Source of the DNA: Microtetraspora glauca | Lineage (GTDB): Bacteria > Actinomycetota > Actinomycetes > Streptosporangiales > Streptosporangiaceae | NCBI GenBank assembly: GCA_001570385.1 | Contig: BBYL01000017.1 | Span: 1-64,000 of the forward strand | Direction of reading: 5' to 3' | DNA: 64,000 bases | Shown here: positions 7,851-15,698 of the stretch, piece after piece | Layout: every line of letters begins with the position of its first letter | How positions within the stretch are numbered: the stretch's first letter is position 1 | Program-made: the position numbers and the translations under genes | Notes under the pieces: generated by a model | What the model saw: only the letters and a program-made list of their open reading frames with translations | Told to the model about the DNA's origin: nothing | Databases searched by the model: none

Positions 7851-8756
7851 TCAGTCGTAGAAACCGAGGCGGCGGAGCTGCTTGGGATCGCGCTGCCACT
7901 CCTTGGCCACCTTGATCCGCAGGTCGAGGTAGACACGCGTGCCGAGCAGCGCCTCGATCTGCTTGCGGGCCCGGGTGCCGACGTCCTTGAGCCTGGCGCC
8001 CCCCGGACCGATCACGATCGCCTTCTGCGAGGGCCGCTCGACGTACATGAACGCGTAGATGTCGAGGAGGTCGTCCCGGCCCTCACGCGGGGTCATCTCC
8101 TCCACCACGACCGCGATCGAGTGCGGCAGCTCGTCGCGCACCCCCTCCAGCGCGGCCTCGCGGATCAGCTCCGCGACCAGGACCTGCTCGGGCTCGTCGG
8201 TCAGCTCGCCTCCGGCGTACAGGGGCGGGGACTCGGGCAGCCGCGCGGTCAGCAGATCGGCGAGCACGTCGAGCTGCTCCCCGCTCTCGGCGGACACCGG
8301 GACGATCTCCTGGAAGTCCGCCAGGGCCGAGACCGCGAGCAGCTGCGCGGCGATCTGCTCCCTGCTCGCCAGGTCGCACTTGGTCACCACGGCGATGAGC
8401 GGCGTCTTCTTGAGCGCCGCGAGCTTCTCGGCGATGAACCTGTCGCCCTTGCCGATCGGTTCGTTGGCGGGCACGCAGAAGCCGATCACGTCGACCTCGG
8501 TCAACGTGGACAGCACGAGGCTGTCCAGCCGCTCGCCGAGCAGCGTACGCGGCCGGTGCAGGCCGGGGGTGTCCACGATGACGAGCTGGGAGTCGGGCCG
8601 GTGCACGATCCCGCGAATGGCCCGGCGCGTGGTCTGCGGCTTGGACGAGGTGATGGCCACCTTCGTGCCGACCAGCGCGTTCATCAGCGTGGACTTGCCC
8701 ACGTTCGGCCGGCCGACGAAGCAGGCGAAACCGGCGCGGAATTCGGGAGTACTCAC
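7851..8756 (-). CDS. era: GTPase Era
   Basis: 301 residues. G1 GRPNVGKSTL near residue 16, G3 DTPGLH, G4 TKCDL, then a C-terminal KH domain (GPGGARLKDVGTRARKQIEALLG). Era binds the 3' end of 16S rRNA and acts in 30S ribosome assembly. GTG start, one base after the stop of the deaminase-like gene, so it is last in a three-gene operon (lipoprotein, deaminase-like, era). In other actinomycetes era closely follows ybeY-corC; here a 4.7-kb block intervenes. Confidence 0.97.
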   Translation of the reverse strand: MSTPEFRAGFACFVGRPNVGKSTLMNALVGTKVAITSSKPQTTRRAIRGIVHRPDSQLVIVDTPGLHRPRTLLGERLDSLVLSTLTEVDVIGFCVPANEPIGKGDRFIAEKLAALKKTPLIAVVTKCDLASREQIAAQLLAVSALADFQEIVPVSAESGEQLDVLADLLTARLPESPPLYAGGELTDEPEQVLVAELIREAALEGVRDELPHSIAVVVEEMTPREGRDDLLDIYAFMYVERPSQKAIVIGPGGARLKDVGTRARKQIEALLGTRVYLDLRIKVAKEWQRDPKQLRRLGFYD

Positions 8757-8757
8757 G

Positions 8758-9093
8758 TCAGATGTACCGGCCCTTCACCACACCGTCGGGACCGGCCAGG
8801 AAGATGGTCGCGGTGCCGAGGTCCTCGACCACGGCGATGTCCTGCTCGCCAGGCTCGTCCGCCTCGCTGACCAGCGCCACCGCCTCCAGAGACGCCGCCC
8901 CGCTGGAGACCGCCATCGCCACCGCCACCTGCGTCGCGGACAGTTCGAGCGAGGGCAGCGCGACGTTCGTCGCCACGTAGGTGCGCCCCGTCTCGTCCCG
9001 TACGGCGGCGCCCTCGGCCGAGCCGTTACGGGCGCGGGCCGACCTGGCCAGGGTGATGATCTTGTGGTCTTCGGGGTCCAGTGTCTCTGTCAC
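8758..9093 (-). CDS. Cytidine-deaminase-fold protein lacking the zinc site
   Basis: 111 residues. The fold is recognisable from its place before era and from the pattern T-Y-V-A-T-N-V-A-L-P-S-L-E-L-S-A-T-Q-V-A, which parallels the active-site region of Cdd. However, the catalytic HAE/CAE motif is replaced by SATQ and there is no PCxxC; the protein has no Cys at all. It therefore cannot hold the catalytic zinc and is probably a pseudo-enzyme. GTG start, overlapping the upstream lipoprotein stop by 4 bp. Its role beside era is unknown. Confidence 0.8.
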   Translation of the reverse strand: MTETLDPEDHKIITLARSARARNGSAEGAAVRDETGRTYVATNVALPSLELSATQVAVAMAVSSGAASLEAVALVSEADEPGEQDIAVVEDLGTATIFLAGPDGVVKGRYI

Positions 9094-9746
9094 AGCTCAA
9101 GGGTACTGACCCTTCCGGCAAGCACCCTGGCCAGTTCCTCGGTGCCCTTGACATCCGGAGACGTGACGCCTCCGTGGACGAGGGTGATCAGCGCGTTCCC
9201 CTCTCTCGCCACCACGAGGTGTAGTTCGTACGGATATCCGCCGACCCGGCCCCTGAACCGCCGCGCCTCGGCGCCGTCGCCGACGTCCGGGATCCGCAGG
9301 TTCGACACCCGCAGCCTGTCGCCCTTTCCCGCGCCTCCGGCGGCGGCGACCCGGCATCCCCGCATGGCCCGCTCCAACCGGCCGAGCCCTCCGTCGGCGG
9401 CGTCCTCCCCGTAGACGGCGAGCCCGACGGCCGCCGACTCGCCGAGGTGATCGCCCTCGTACGTGGTCGCGGCCCCGGCAACGAGCCCTCGTCCGGGCGG
9501 CCGGCCCGCCGCCGCGTCGAAGAGCGCACGGCAGTCGCCGTCCTTGGCACGGAACGGCGGGCGCCACCGCTCACGCTGACGGTCCGAGAACCCCTGGGGC
9601 ATGTCCTCGATCCCCCGGAGCAGGACCTTCAACTGCCCAGAGTTCGGCGCGGCCCGCCGGCCCGCCTCCTCATGGGCGCCGCAGCCCGCCAGCGCGGCCA
9701 GCAGGCAGGCGGCGGACGCGCAGACAGCTCCGCCGATGATCCGCAT
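9090..9746 (-). CDS. Secreted lipoprotein, possibly PknH-like sensor domain
   Basis: 218 residues. ATG is preceded by GGGGAGACC. The N-terminus is a lipoprotein signal (hydrophobic core, LAALAGC lipobox, Cys22). The mature part has an LLRGIEDMPQGF segment, two Cys pairs (around DGDCRALFDAA and MRGCRV) and a final beta-rich region, resembling the extracellular PknH-type sensor fold, though this assignment is tentative. It starts an operon with the deaminase-like gene and era. A terminator-like hairpin and further stem-loops lie in the 5' leader region, so expression may be attenuated. Confidence 0.7.
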   Translation of the reverse strand: MRIIGGAVCASAACLLAALAGCGAHEEAGRRAAPNSGQLKVLLRGIEDMPQGFSDRQRERWRPPFRAKDGDCRALFDAAAGRPPGRGLVAGAATTYEGDHLGESAAVGLAVYGEDAADGGLGRLERAMRGCRVAAAGGAGKGDRLRVSNLRIPDVGDGAEARRFRGRVGGYPYELHLVVAREGNALITLVHGGVTSPDVKGTEELARVLAGRVSTLEL

Positions 9747-9840
9747 TCCGGTCTCCCCCTGTTCGCCGGCGGGTCCGGAAGATCCCCGCCGACGGCTTTC
9801 TTCCCGGCAGCAAAAGCCGCAATCACTCTCAGTAATCAAA

Positions 9841-9880
9841 ATGGGCCCCTCACCCGATCAAGTCGGGCGAGAGGCCCCAT
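9841..9880 (-). terminator. Intrinsic-terminator-type hairpin upstream of the lipoprotein gene
   Basis: Read on the minus strand, ATGGGGCCTCTCGCCCGA and TCGGGTGAGGGGCCCAT form a long stem with one bulge and a CTTGA loop, followed directly by TTTTGATT. It lies 95 bp before the lipoprotein start in the same orientation, so it could end a small RNA or act as an attenuator. Hairpin and U-run are seen; the function is inferred. Confidence 0.65.
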
Positions 9881-10062
9881 GGACTCCCCCGTATGGAAGT
9901 GGGCCGGTGCGCCGCGAACCCCTCCCGGCGCGCCGGTTCTTCCCCTCTGAACGCCCCGAACCCCTCCTGGGCGTCTGAAGGAATCGTCCTCTATCGCACT
10001 TGGAGACGACTTGCGACCTGCTTGCCAGCTCCGCCATGCACCGGCCTAGGGGCTTCCAACTG
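9881..10062 (-). ncRNA. Candidate structured leader or small RNA ending in the 9841 terminator
   Basis: On the minus strand this stretch has two stem-loops that expose nearly the same loop, GGAGGGGTTCG: one with stem GACGCCC/GGGCGTT (about 9950-9975) and one with stem CCGGCGCGCC/GGCGCACCGG (about 9903-9937). A third weaker stem (TCGTC/GACGA) lies near 9983-10010. No credible open frame fits the region. It matches no RNA family I recognise. The promoter is not identifiable. Confidence 0.35.
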
Positions 10063-10067
10063 CCCGA

Positions 10068-10502
10068 ATGCACTCTGGAACAGTGATTAGCGAACTGGAG
10101 CGGCGGCTGTCCGGCGCCCCTGTGCGAGGCGCTCTCATGCATCTCGCCACCCTGCGCACCGACGGCTCCCCCGCGCTCTGCAACGTCCGGTACCACGCCA
10201 CGTTCTCACCCGACCGGCTCTACTTCATCGCCCACCATGATCGGCCGCATGCGCACGACCTGCGGTCCGACATCCGGGTGGCCGGGTGCATCGTGAGTCT
10301 CGGCGGGGACGGCCACGCCCCGGCCGAGGGGGTGACCTTCACCGGCACCGCGCGCGAGCTGCCCGAGAACACTGAGATCCCCGACCATCCCGTACGGCTC
10401 TCGCCCGGCGAGCGGCTCTACCGGCTGGACGTCACCGAGTGGACCCTGTACGACGGGGACCGGCCGGATCAGGCGCCCCGGGTGATACCCGCGAGACCTT
10501 GA
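10068..10502 (+). CDS. Pyridoxamine 5'-phosphate oxidase-family protein
   Basis: 144 residues with the split-barrel pattern of PPOX/FDR enzymes (MHLATLRTDGSPALCNVRYHATFSPDRLYFIAHHDRPHAHDLR, VAGCIVSL, VTFTGTARELP, GERLYRLDVTEWTLYDG). Such proteins bind FMN or F420 and reduce or oxidise small molecules; the substrate cannot be told. ATG 10068 lacks a clear ribosome site; GTG 10083 is an alternative start. Its last 34 bp overlap the 3' end of the convergent SARP-type regulator gene. Confidence 0.8.
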   Translation: MHSGTVISELERRLSGAPVRGALMHLATLRTDGSPALCNVRYHATFSPDRLYFIAHHDRPHAHDLRSDIRVAGCIVSLGGDGHAPAEGVTFTGTARELPENTEIPDHPVRLSPGERLYRLDVTEWTLYDGDRPDQAPRVIPARP

Positions 10503-13500
10503 CGGGCGGCCTCGGCCCACACCGTGGCGCCGGCCCCGTCGGCCATGCGGAGCGCGGTGGCGTACCGCTCGGCGGCCTCGTCGGGACGGCCGAGATAGGC
10601 CGCCAGATCTCCGAGCACCTGGGCGATCGGCCACAGCGGGACGAGGCCGGAGCCGTTGGTGACGATGTTGTCCGGGTACGGCACGAGCGCCTCGTATGCT
10701 TCCATCACCCTGTCGCGGTCACCGATGGCCACTCCGAGCAGGCCCCGGACCACGAGGAACAGGCGCCCGTAGTAGTCGGGCCGGATCGGCCGCGGCGTGC
10801 CCGCGACCTTGGTCGCCTCCGCCACCCGCCCGGCCCTGGCCAGCGCGAGCGCGTACGGTTCCACGGCGACGGCCCAGTGCTCGGCGATGAGCTCGGCCTC
10901 CGGCAGGAGGTCCGTGAGGTCGCCACGGAGCAGTCCGAGGCAGTACCTCCCCATGTACGACAGGCCGATCTCGAACCGCCACGCTCCCACGGCGGCGTGC
11001 GCCCGGGCACCGGTGCGGAAGAACCGCGCGGCCTCGTCGAAGTCACCGACCAGCGCGCACCGGAACGCCCGGTAGAAGGTCACGAGGGATCCCGGCATCG
11101 CGAGGTCGTGCCGTTCGGCGAGCCGTTCCGCGTGACCGGCGTGCTCCTCCGCCCGCGGGAAGTCGAGGACACCCAGCGCCTGCTGCATCAGGATCAGGTG
11201 GGCCACGACCTCGGCGATCGCCATGCCGTGTGCCTGGGCCAGCCGCAGCATCTCCGAGCCGAGCCGCCGCCGGTCCGCGAGGCCGTCCTCGCGGAAGGTG
11301 TGGAAGTGCCGGGCGTTGAGCGCCCGCACGATGGCATGGGCGTCGCCGAGCCGCCGGGCCATCGCGAGCGCCTCGTCCGCGGCCTCGACCCCGCGCGTGG
11401 TCGGCTCACCTTCGAGCTCGAACGCCAGCGACGTGAGCAGGGCGCACCGGGCCGCGCCGTCGCCGGGCGGGAGCATCGGCAGCGTGGCCTCGATGGCCTC
11501 GATGAGCTCGTAGGAGACCACGCCGTAGTCCCTCGTGCTCCACAGCGACGGCGTGTCGAAGGCGCCGATGACGCGGGCGACGAGCTCGGGATCGGCCTTG
11601 GGCAGCGCCAGGCCGATGGCCCGCTCCCGCATCTCACGGGCGGCGGCGAGCTGGTTGCCGAAAGCCAGCGCCTGGACCCGCCGCATGATCAGCTCCAGGT
11701 CCTCCCCGTCGCCGAGGTCGAGCGCCTGCTGCCAGAGCGCGGCCGCCTCCCGGTAGGCGAACCGCCTCTCGGCCTGCTCGGCGGCGAGCGCGCTGTACCG
11801 CGCCGCTTTGGCACGTTCCCCTCCCGCCGCGAAGTGGTGGGCCAGCGCCGCCACCTCGTCCGGGCGGAGCCGTTCGAGTACCTCGGCCACGCGGGCGTGC
11901 GTGCGGGAGCGCCGCAACCGCGACATGTCGTCATAGAGCGTGTCCCGGACCAGGGCGTGCGCGAACCGCAGACCGCCCCCCTTGGGCTCGACGAGCAGCC
12001 CGGCCATCAGCGCCGCCTCCACCGCGTCGACCACGCCGTCCTCGCCTCCGCCGTTCACGTCCGCGAGCACGTCCACGTCGAGGCTCCCGCCGATCACCGC
12101 GGCCTCGCGGAGCGTGGTCTGTGCGGGTACGGGAAGCCGGACGAACCGGCGTCGCAGCACGTCGCGGACGCCCGCCGGGACGGCGGACACGGCCGCGGGC
12201 TCACCCTCGGCCGTGATCAGCCGGGCGGTCTCCCGGAGGAAGAACGGGTTGCCCCCGGTGCGCTCGGCCACGGCGTCGACGGTCTCGTCCGAGAGTTCGG
12301 CGCCGGAGACCGCGGTGAGCAGTTCGGCGGCGGCGTCCCGGCCGATCCCGCTCAGGACGATCCGGAGGGGCTCGTACCGGGCCAGCGCCGCCGACGTCTC
12401 GGCCAGCCGCTCGGCCTCCTCCTGTCGGAATGTTCCGACGATCAACGCGGGCACGTCCCTCAGGTCGGCGGCCAGGTGCACAAGGATGGCCAGCGTCTCC
12501 TCGTCCGCGCGGTGCATGTCGTCGAGGACCAGCAGCAGGGGCGCCTCCCGTGCCACCTCCGCCAGGTACATCGCGAGCGCCCGGCGGAGCCGGAACCGCT
12601 CGGCGGTCACGTCCGTGTCCTCCTGCCCGCGCTCGCCCTCGGTCGGCTCGCCGAGAAGCCGCCGGATCTGTACGGCGAGCGCCCCGCGCGGCATGACGTC
12701 CGCCATCAGCGTCCGGAGGATCTCCGCCCAGGCCCATCCCGCGGGGGCTCCCTCGGTCTCGGGAGACCTGCCCACGGCCACCCGCCATCCCTCGCGGGAT
12801 CGTTCGGCCGCGAGGGCCCCCGCGAGGGCGGACTTGCCCATACCCGCCTCGCCGCCGATCAGGGCGACGCCCGTGGCGCGGCCGAGCAACTGGGCCAGCT
12901 CCCGATCCCTACCGACCAGTCGGTCTGCCTCGATGGTGGGAGACTCGGGAACGATCCTGATATCGCTGACTCCCCCGGCCACACCCCCGGCCGCGCCGGT
13001 CACGTCTCCAGCCGCGCCTCCGATCACCGCGTGAGCGGGCTCCAGCGAGGCCGCGTGGGCGAGTATGTCGCTCTCCAGCCGCTGCAGGGCGGGCCCCGGG
13101 TCGACACCCAGCTCGTCGGCGAGCCGGCCGCGGGCCTGGCGGAGCACGGCGAGCGCGTCCCCCTGCCTGCCCTGGCGGTACAGCGCGATGGCCAGCAGCC
13201 GCCAGCCCTCCTCGCGCAGCGGGTGCTCCGCGACGTGCCCCTGAAGGTCCGCGACGGCCGAGCCCGCAGCGCCGAGCGCCACGGCGGCCGACGCCCTCTG
13301 CTCCACGGCCATGGCGTGCAGCTCCTCCAGGCGCATGATCTCGGTGACCGCCCAGTCGGCCATGGCGAACTCGACGTAGGCCGCACCGCGCCATAATCTG
13401 AGCGCCTGGTCCGTCTCGTGGATGGCCATCCTCGCGTCTCCGCCGGCCAGCGCCTCGGCCCCCTTGCGCACCAGCTCCTCGAACCGCCACGCGTCGACGT

Positions 13501-13798
13501 CTCCGTCGCGGATCGCGTATCCGGGCGGGATCGTCACCAGCACCCGCGCCGGCGTGCGCGCCGTGCGGTCCGGCTCCAGCGCCCGCCGGAGATTCGAGAC
13601 GTACGCCTGTATGGAGGCCAGCGCGCTCGGGGGCGGTTGATCCCGCCACAGATCGTCGATCATCCGCTCGACCGGAACGATGTGCCCCCGTGCGACCAGC
13701 AGCCGCGCGAGCACTGAGCGCTGCCGCGGTCCGCCAAGCTCTGCCGGTCCCCTGTCCCCTATGGCGTCGAACGCACCAAGAACCCGGAATGTCGCCAC
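10469..13798 (-). CDS. SARP/AfsR-type transcriptional regulator with ATPase and TPR region
   Basis: 1109 residues. Residues 1-90 are an OmpR-like winged helix (LGGPRQRSVLARLLVARGHIVPVERMIDDLW), residues 95-245 a bacterial transcriptional activation (BTAD) domain ending in DELGVDPGPALQRLE, then an AAA-type ATPase with Walker A GGEAGMGKSAL near residue 318 and a Walker B LLLVLDDMH, and a long helical TPR-like C-terminus. Such proteins are one-component activators of secondary metabolism or development. GTG start with TAGGGT six nt upstream. It has a paralogue of like plan at 50450-53788. Target genes are unknown; it lies in a block inserted between corC and the era operon. Confidence 0.9.
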   Translation of the reverse strand: MATFRVLGAFDAIGDRGPAELGGPRQRSVLARLLVARGHIVPVERMIDDLWRDQPPPSALASIQAYVSNLRRALEPDRTARTPARVLVTIPPGYAIRDGDVDAWRFEELVRKGAEALAGGDARMAIHETDQALRLWRGAAYVEFAMADWAVTEIMRLEELHAMAVEQRASAAVALGAAGSAVADLQGHVAEHPLREEGWRLLAIALYRQGRQGDALAVLRQARGRLADELGVDPGPALQRLESDILAHAASLEPAHAVIGGAAGDVTGAAGGVAGGVSDIRIVPESPTIEADRLVGRDRELAQLLGRATGVALIGGEAGMGKSALAGALAAERSREGWRVAVGRSPETEGAPAGWAWAEILRTLMADVMPRGALAVQIRRLLGEPTEGERGQEDTDVTAERFRLRRALAMYLAEVAREAPLLLVLDDMHRADEETLAILVHLAADLRDVPALIVGTFRQEEAERLAETSAALARYEPLRIVLSGIGRDAAAELLTAVSGAELSDETVDAVAERTGGNPFFLRETARLITAEGEPAAVSAVPAGVRDVLRRRFVRLPVPAQTTLREAAVIGGSLDVDVLADVNGGGEDGVVDAVEAALMAGLLVEPKGGGLRFAHALVRDTLYDDMSRLRRSRTHARVAEVLERLRPDEVAALAHHFAAGGERAKAARYSALAAEQAERRFAYREAAALWQQALDLGDGEDLELIMRRVQALAFGNQLAAAREMRERAIGLALPKADPELVARVIGAFDTPSLWSTRDYGVVSYELIEAIEATLPMLPPGDGAARCALLTSLAFELEGEPTTRGVEAADEALAMARRLGDAHAIVRALNARHFHTFREDGLADRRRLGSEMLRLAQAHGMAIAEVVAHLILMQQALGVLDFPRAEEHAGHAERLAERHDLAMPGSLVTFYRAFRCALVGDFDEAARFFRTGARAHAAVGAWRFEIGLSYMGRYCLGLLRGDLTDLLPEAELIAEHWAVAVEPYALALARAGRVAEATKVAGTPRPIRPDYYGRLFLVVRGLLGVAIGDRDRVMEAYEALVPYPDNIVTNGSGLVPLWPIAQVLGDLAAYLGRPDEAAERYATALRMADGAGATVWAEAARQGLAGITRGA

Positions 13799-13804
13799 GG
13801 AAAA

Positions 13805-13810
13805 ACCCTA
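13805..13810 (-). promoter_or_regulatory. Probable -10 element (TAGGGT) for leaderless SARP gene
   Basis: On the minus strand TAGGGT ends 6 nt before the GTG at 13798, with no ribosome site between. Inferred from spacing. Confidence 0.45.
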
Positions 13811-13863
13811 CAGAGCAGGTAGTCCCGTGCGGCAGAGCTGCGGAGTCCCGAGAATCCGGGACA

Positions 13864-15153
13864 TTACTCCTGTTCCGCCCGGGTCGTGACGGGTCCCTGC
13901 TCCCCCTGCTCGACCGGACGCACCACCACGGTGCTGATCCGGTTGCGGCGCCCCGCGAGGTTCTCCGCGATCAGTCGCAGCCCGTCGACGGTGGCCTCGG
14001 AACCGGCGATCGGCACCCGGCCCAGAGCGTGCGCGAGCAGCCCGCCGACCGTGTCGACGTCCTCCACCTCGATCTCGCGGTCGAACAACTCGCCCAGTTC
14101 GTCGACCGGCAGCCGTGCCGTCACCCGTACGGAGCCGTCCTCCAGCCACTCGACCGGAGGGATCTCCTGGTCGTACTCGTCGGTGATCTCCCCGACGATC
14201 TCCTCGATCACGTCCTCGATCGTGACCAGGCCGGCGGTGCCGCCGTACTCGTCGATCACGATGGCGAGGTGGATCTGCCTGGCCTGCATCTCGCGCAGCA
14301 GGTCGTCGATCGGCTTGCTGTCCGGGACGAACGTGGCCGGGCGCATCAGCTCCTGGACCCGGGCCGTCCCGTCGCCGGTGTCCTGCATCCGGCGGACGAT
14401 GTCCTTCATGTAGGCGATGCCCACCACGTCGTCCTCGTTCTCACCGGTCACGGGGATGCGGGAGAAGCCGCTGCGCAGAGCCAGGGAGAGCGCCTGGTTG
14501 AGGGTCTTGTGCCGCTCGATGATGACCATGTCCGTGCGCGGGACCATGACCTCGCGGACCAGCGTGTCACCCAGCTCGAAGACCGAGTGGATCATCTCGC
14601 GCTCGTCCGGCTCGATGACCCGGCGCTCCTCGGCGAGATCCACCAGGTCGCGCAGCTCGGCCTCCGACGTGAACGGTCCCTCGCGGAACCCCTTGCCGGG
14701 CGTCAGCGCGTTGCCCAGCAGGATCAGCAGCTTCGGCAGCGGGCCGAAGATCCTGGTCAGGCCGTACACGACAGGCGCGCTCGCGAGCGCGACCCGGTCG
14801 GCGTGCTGCCGGCCGAGCGTACGCGGCGAGACGCCGACGATGACGTAGCTGACCAGGACCATCACGATCGCCGCCGCGGCGTATGCCTGCCCCTTGTCAC
14901 CGAGCCAGTCGATGAACAGGAGCGTCGCGATCACCGTCGCGACCAGCTCGCAGATCAGCCGCAGCAGGAGCAGCAGGTTCAGGTATCGCGGCGGGTCGGC
15001 GACGATGGCCTGCAGACGCCCCGCGCCGCGCCGCCCCTCCTTGACGAACTCCTCGGCACGCACCCGGGAGATGCGCGACAACGCCGTCTCCGCGCTTGCG
15101 AGCAGGCCGCCGACCACGATCAGGACGACGGCGGAGAACAACCAGCCGTTCAT
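13864..15153 (-). CDS. Hemolysin C/CorC-family membrane protein (CNNM-CBS-CorC)
   Basis: 429 residues. An N-terminal DUF21/CNNM membrane domain with about three or four helices (residues 1-150), a CBS pair (about 200-330, with VMVPRTDMVIIE and IDEYGGTAGLVTIEDVIEEIVGEI) and a C-terminal CorC_HlyC FAD-like domain (RVTARLPVDELGELF ... GGLLAHALGRVP). Members act in Mg/Co efflux or Mg homeostasis. Follows ybeY by 7 bp in the conserved phoH-ybeY-corC run. The call is firm; the transported ion is not. Confidence 0.93.
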   Translation of the reverse strand: MNGWLFSAVVLIVVGGLLASAETALSRISRVRAEEFVKEGRRGAGRLQAIVADPPRYLNLLLLLRLICELVATVIATLLFIDWLGDKGQAYAAAAIVMVLVSYVIVGVSPRTLGRQHADRVALASAPVVYGLTRIFGPLPKLLILLGNALTPGKGFREGPFTSEAELRDLVDLAEERRVIEPDEREMIHSVFELGDTLVREVMVPRTDMVIIERHKTLNQALSLALRSGFSRIPVTGENEDDVVGIAYMKDIVRRMQDTGDGTARVQELMRPATFVPDSKPIDDLLREMQARQIHLAIVIDEYGGTAGLVTIEDVIEEIVGEITDEYDQEIPPVEWLEDGSVRVTARLPVDELGELFDREIEVEDVDTVGGLLAHALGRVPIAGSEATVDGLRLIAENLAGRRNRISTVVVRPVEQGEQGPVTTRAEQE

Positions 15154-15160
15154 CGGTCGC

Positions 15161-15637
15161 TCACCGCTTCCCGCGCGCCTCCCGCCACGACTCGAGCAGC
15201 TCGCCCTGGAGTCCGAACATCTCGGCGTGCTCCTCGGGCTCGGCGTGGTCGTAGCCGAGCAGATGCAGGATGCCGTGGGTGCAGAGCAGCTCCAGCTCGT
15301 CCTGCGTGCCGTGTCCCGCCTCGGCCGCCTGCTTGGCGGCGACCTGCGGGCAGAGCACCACGTCGCCGAGGAGCGCCGGATCCGGCGACGCGTCCTCGTC
15401 GCGGCCCCCGCCGGGGCCGGGACGCAGCTCGTCCATCGGGAAGGCGAGCACGTCCGTGGGGCCGGGCTCGCCCATCCACTGCTCGTGCAGCTCGGCCATC
15501 GCCGGCTCGTCGACGATCAGGATGGACAGCTCGGCGAGGGGGTTGATCCCCATCTTTCCCAGGACGTGACCGGCCAGCTCGGCGAACACCGCCTCGTCGA
15601 CTTCGACGCCCGACTCGTTGGCGACCTCGACGCTCAC
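15161..15637 (-). CDS. ybeY: Endoribonuclease YbeY (rRNA maturation factor)
   Basis: 158 residues. The zinc-binding signature HGILHLLGYDH lies near residues 117-127, and the upstream TDVLAFPMDE and LLGDVVLC match the family. YbeY is a metal-dependent RNase needed for 16S rRNA 3' processing and ribosome quality control. GTG start. It sits between phoH and corC, the usual actinobacterial order. A Gly/Asp-rich loop (GPGGGRDEDASPD) expands the middle of the protein. Confidence 0.97.
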   Translation of the reverse strand: MSVEVANESGVEVDEAVFAELAGHVLGKMGINPLAELSILIVDEPAMAELHEQWMGEPGPTDVLAFPMDELRPGPGGGRDEDASPDPALLGDVVLCPQVAAKQAAEAGHGTQDELELLCTHGILHLLGYDHAEPEEHAEMFGLQGELLESWREARGKR

Positions 15638-15698
15638 CGATTCTCCTCGCTCGGCGACCCGGGCAGGGAGCGCGGGCCGCGCCGTTCCGTTCTCACGT

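Noticed and set aside
9881..10062. Actinobacterial 6C small RNA on the + strand (C-rich loops)
   Set aside because: The loops have only four consecutive C and the U-run terminator lies on the minus strand side, so the 6C model does not fit.
10439..13396. Very long + strand open frame of 985 codons opposite the SARP gene
   Set aside because: It follows from G/C third-position bias of the minus-strand gene; its product is Arg/Gly/Pro-rich with no domain.
13690..15546. 618-codon + strand frame opposite corC
   Set aside because: Shadow of corC and ybeY; no domain, no ribosome site.
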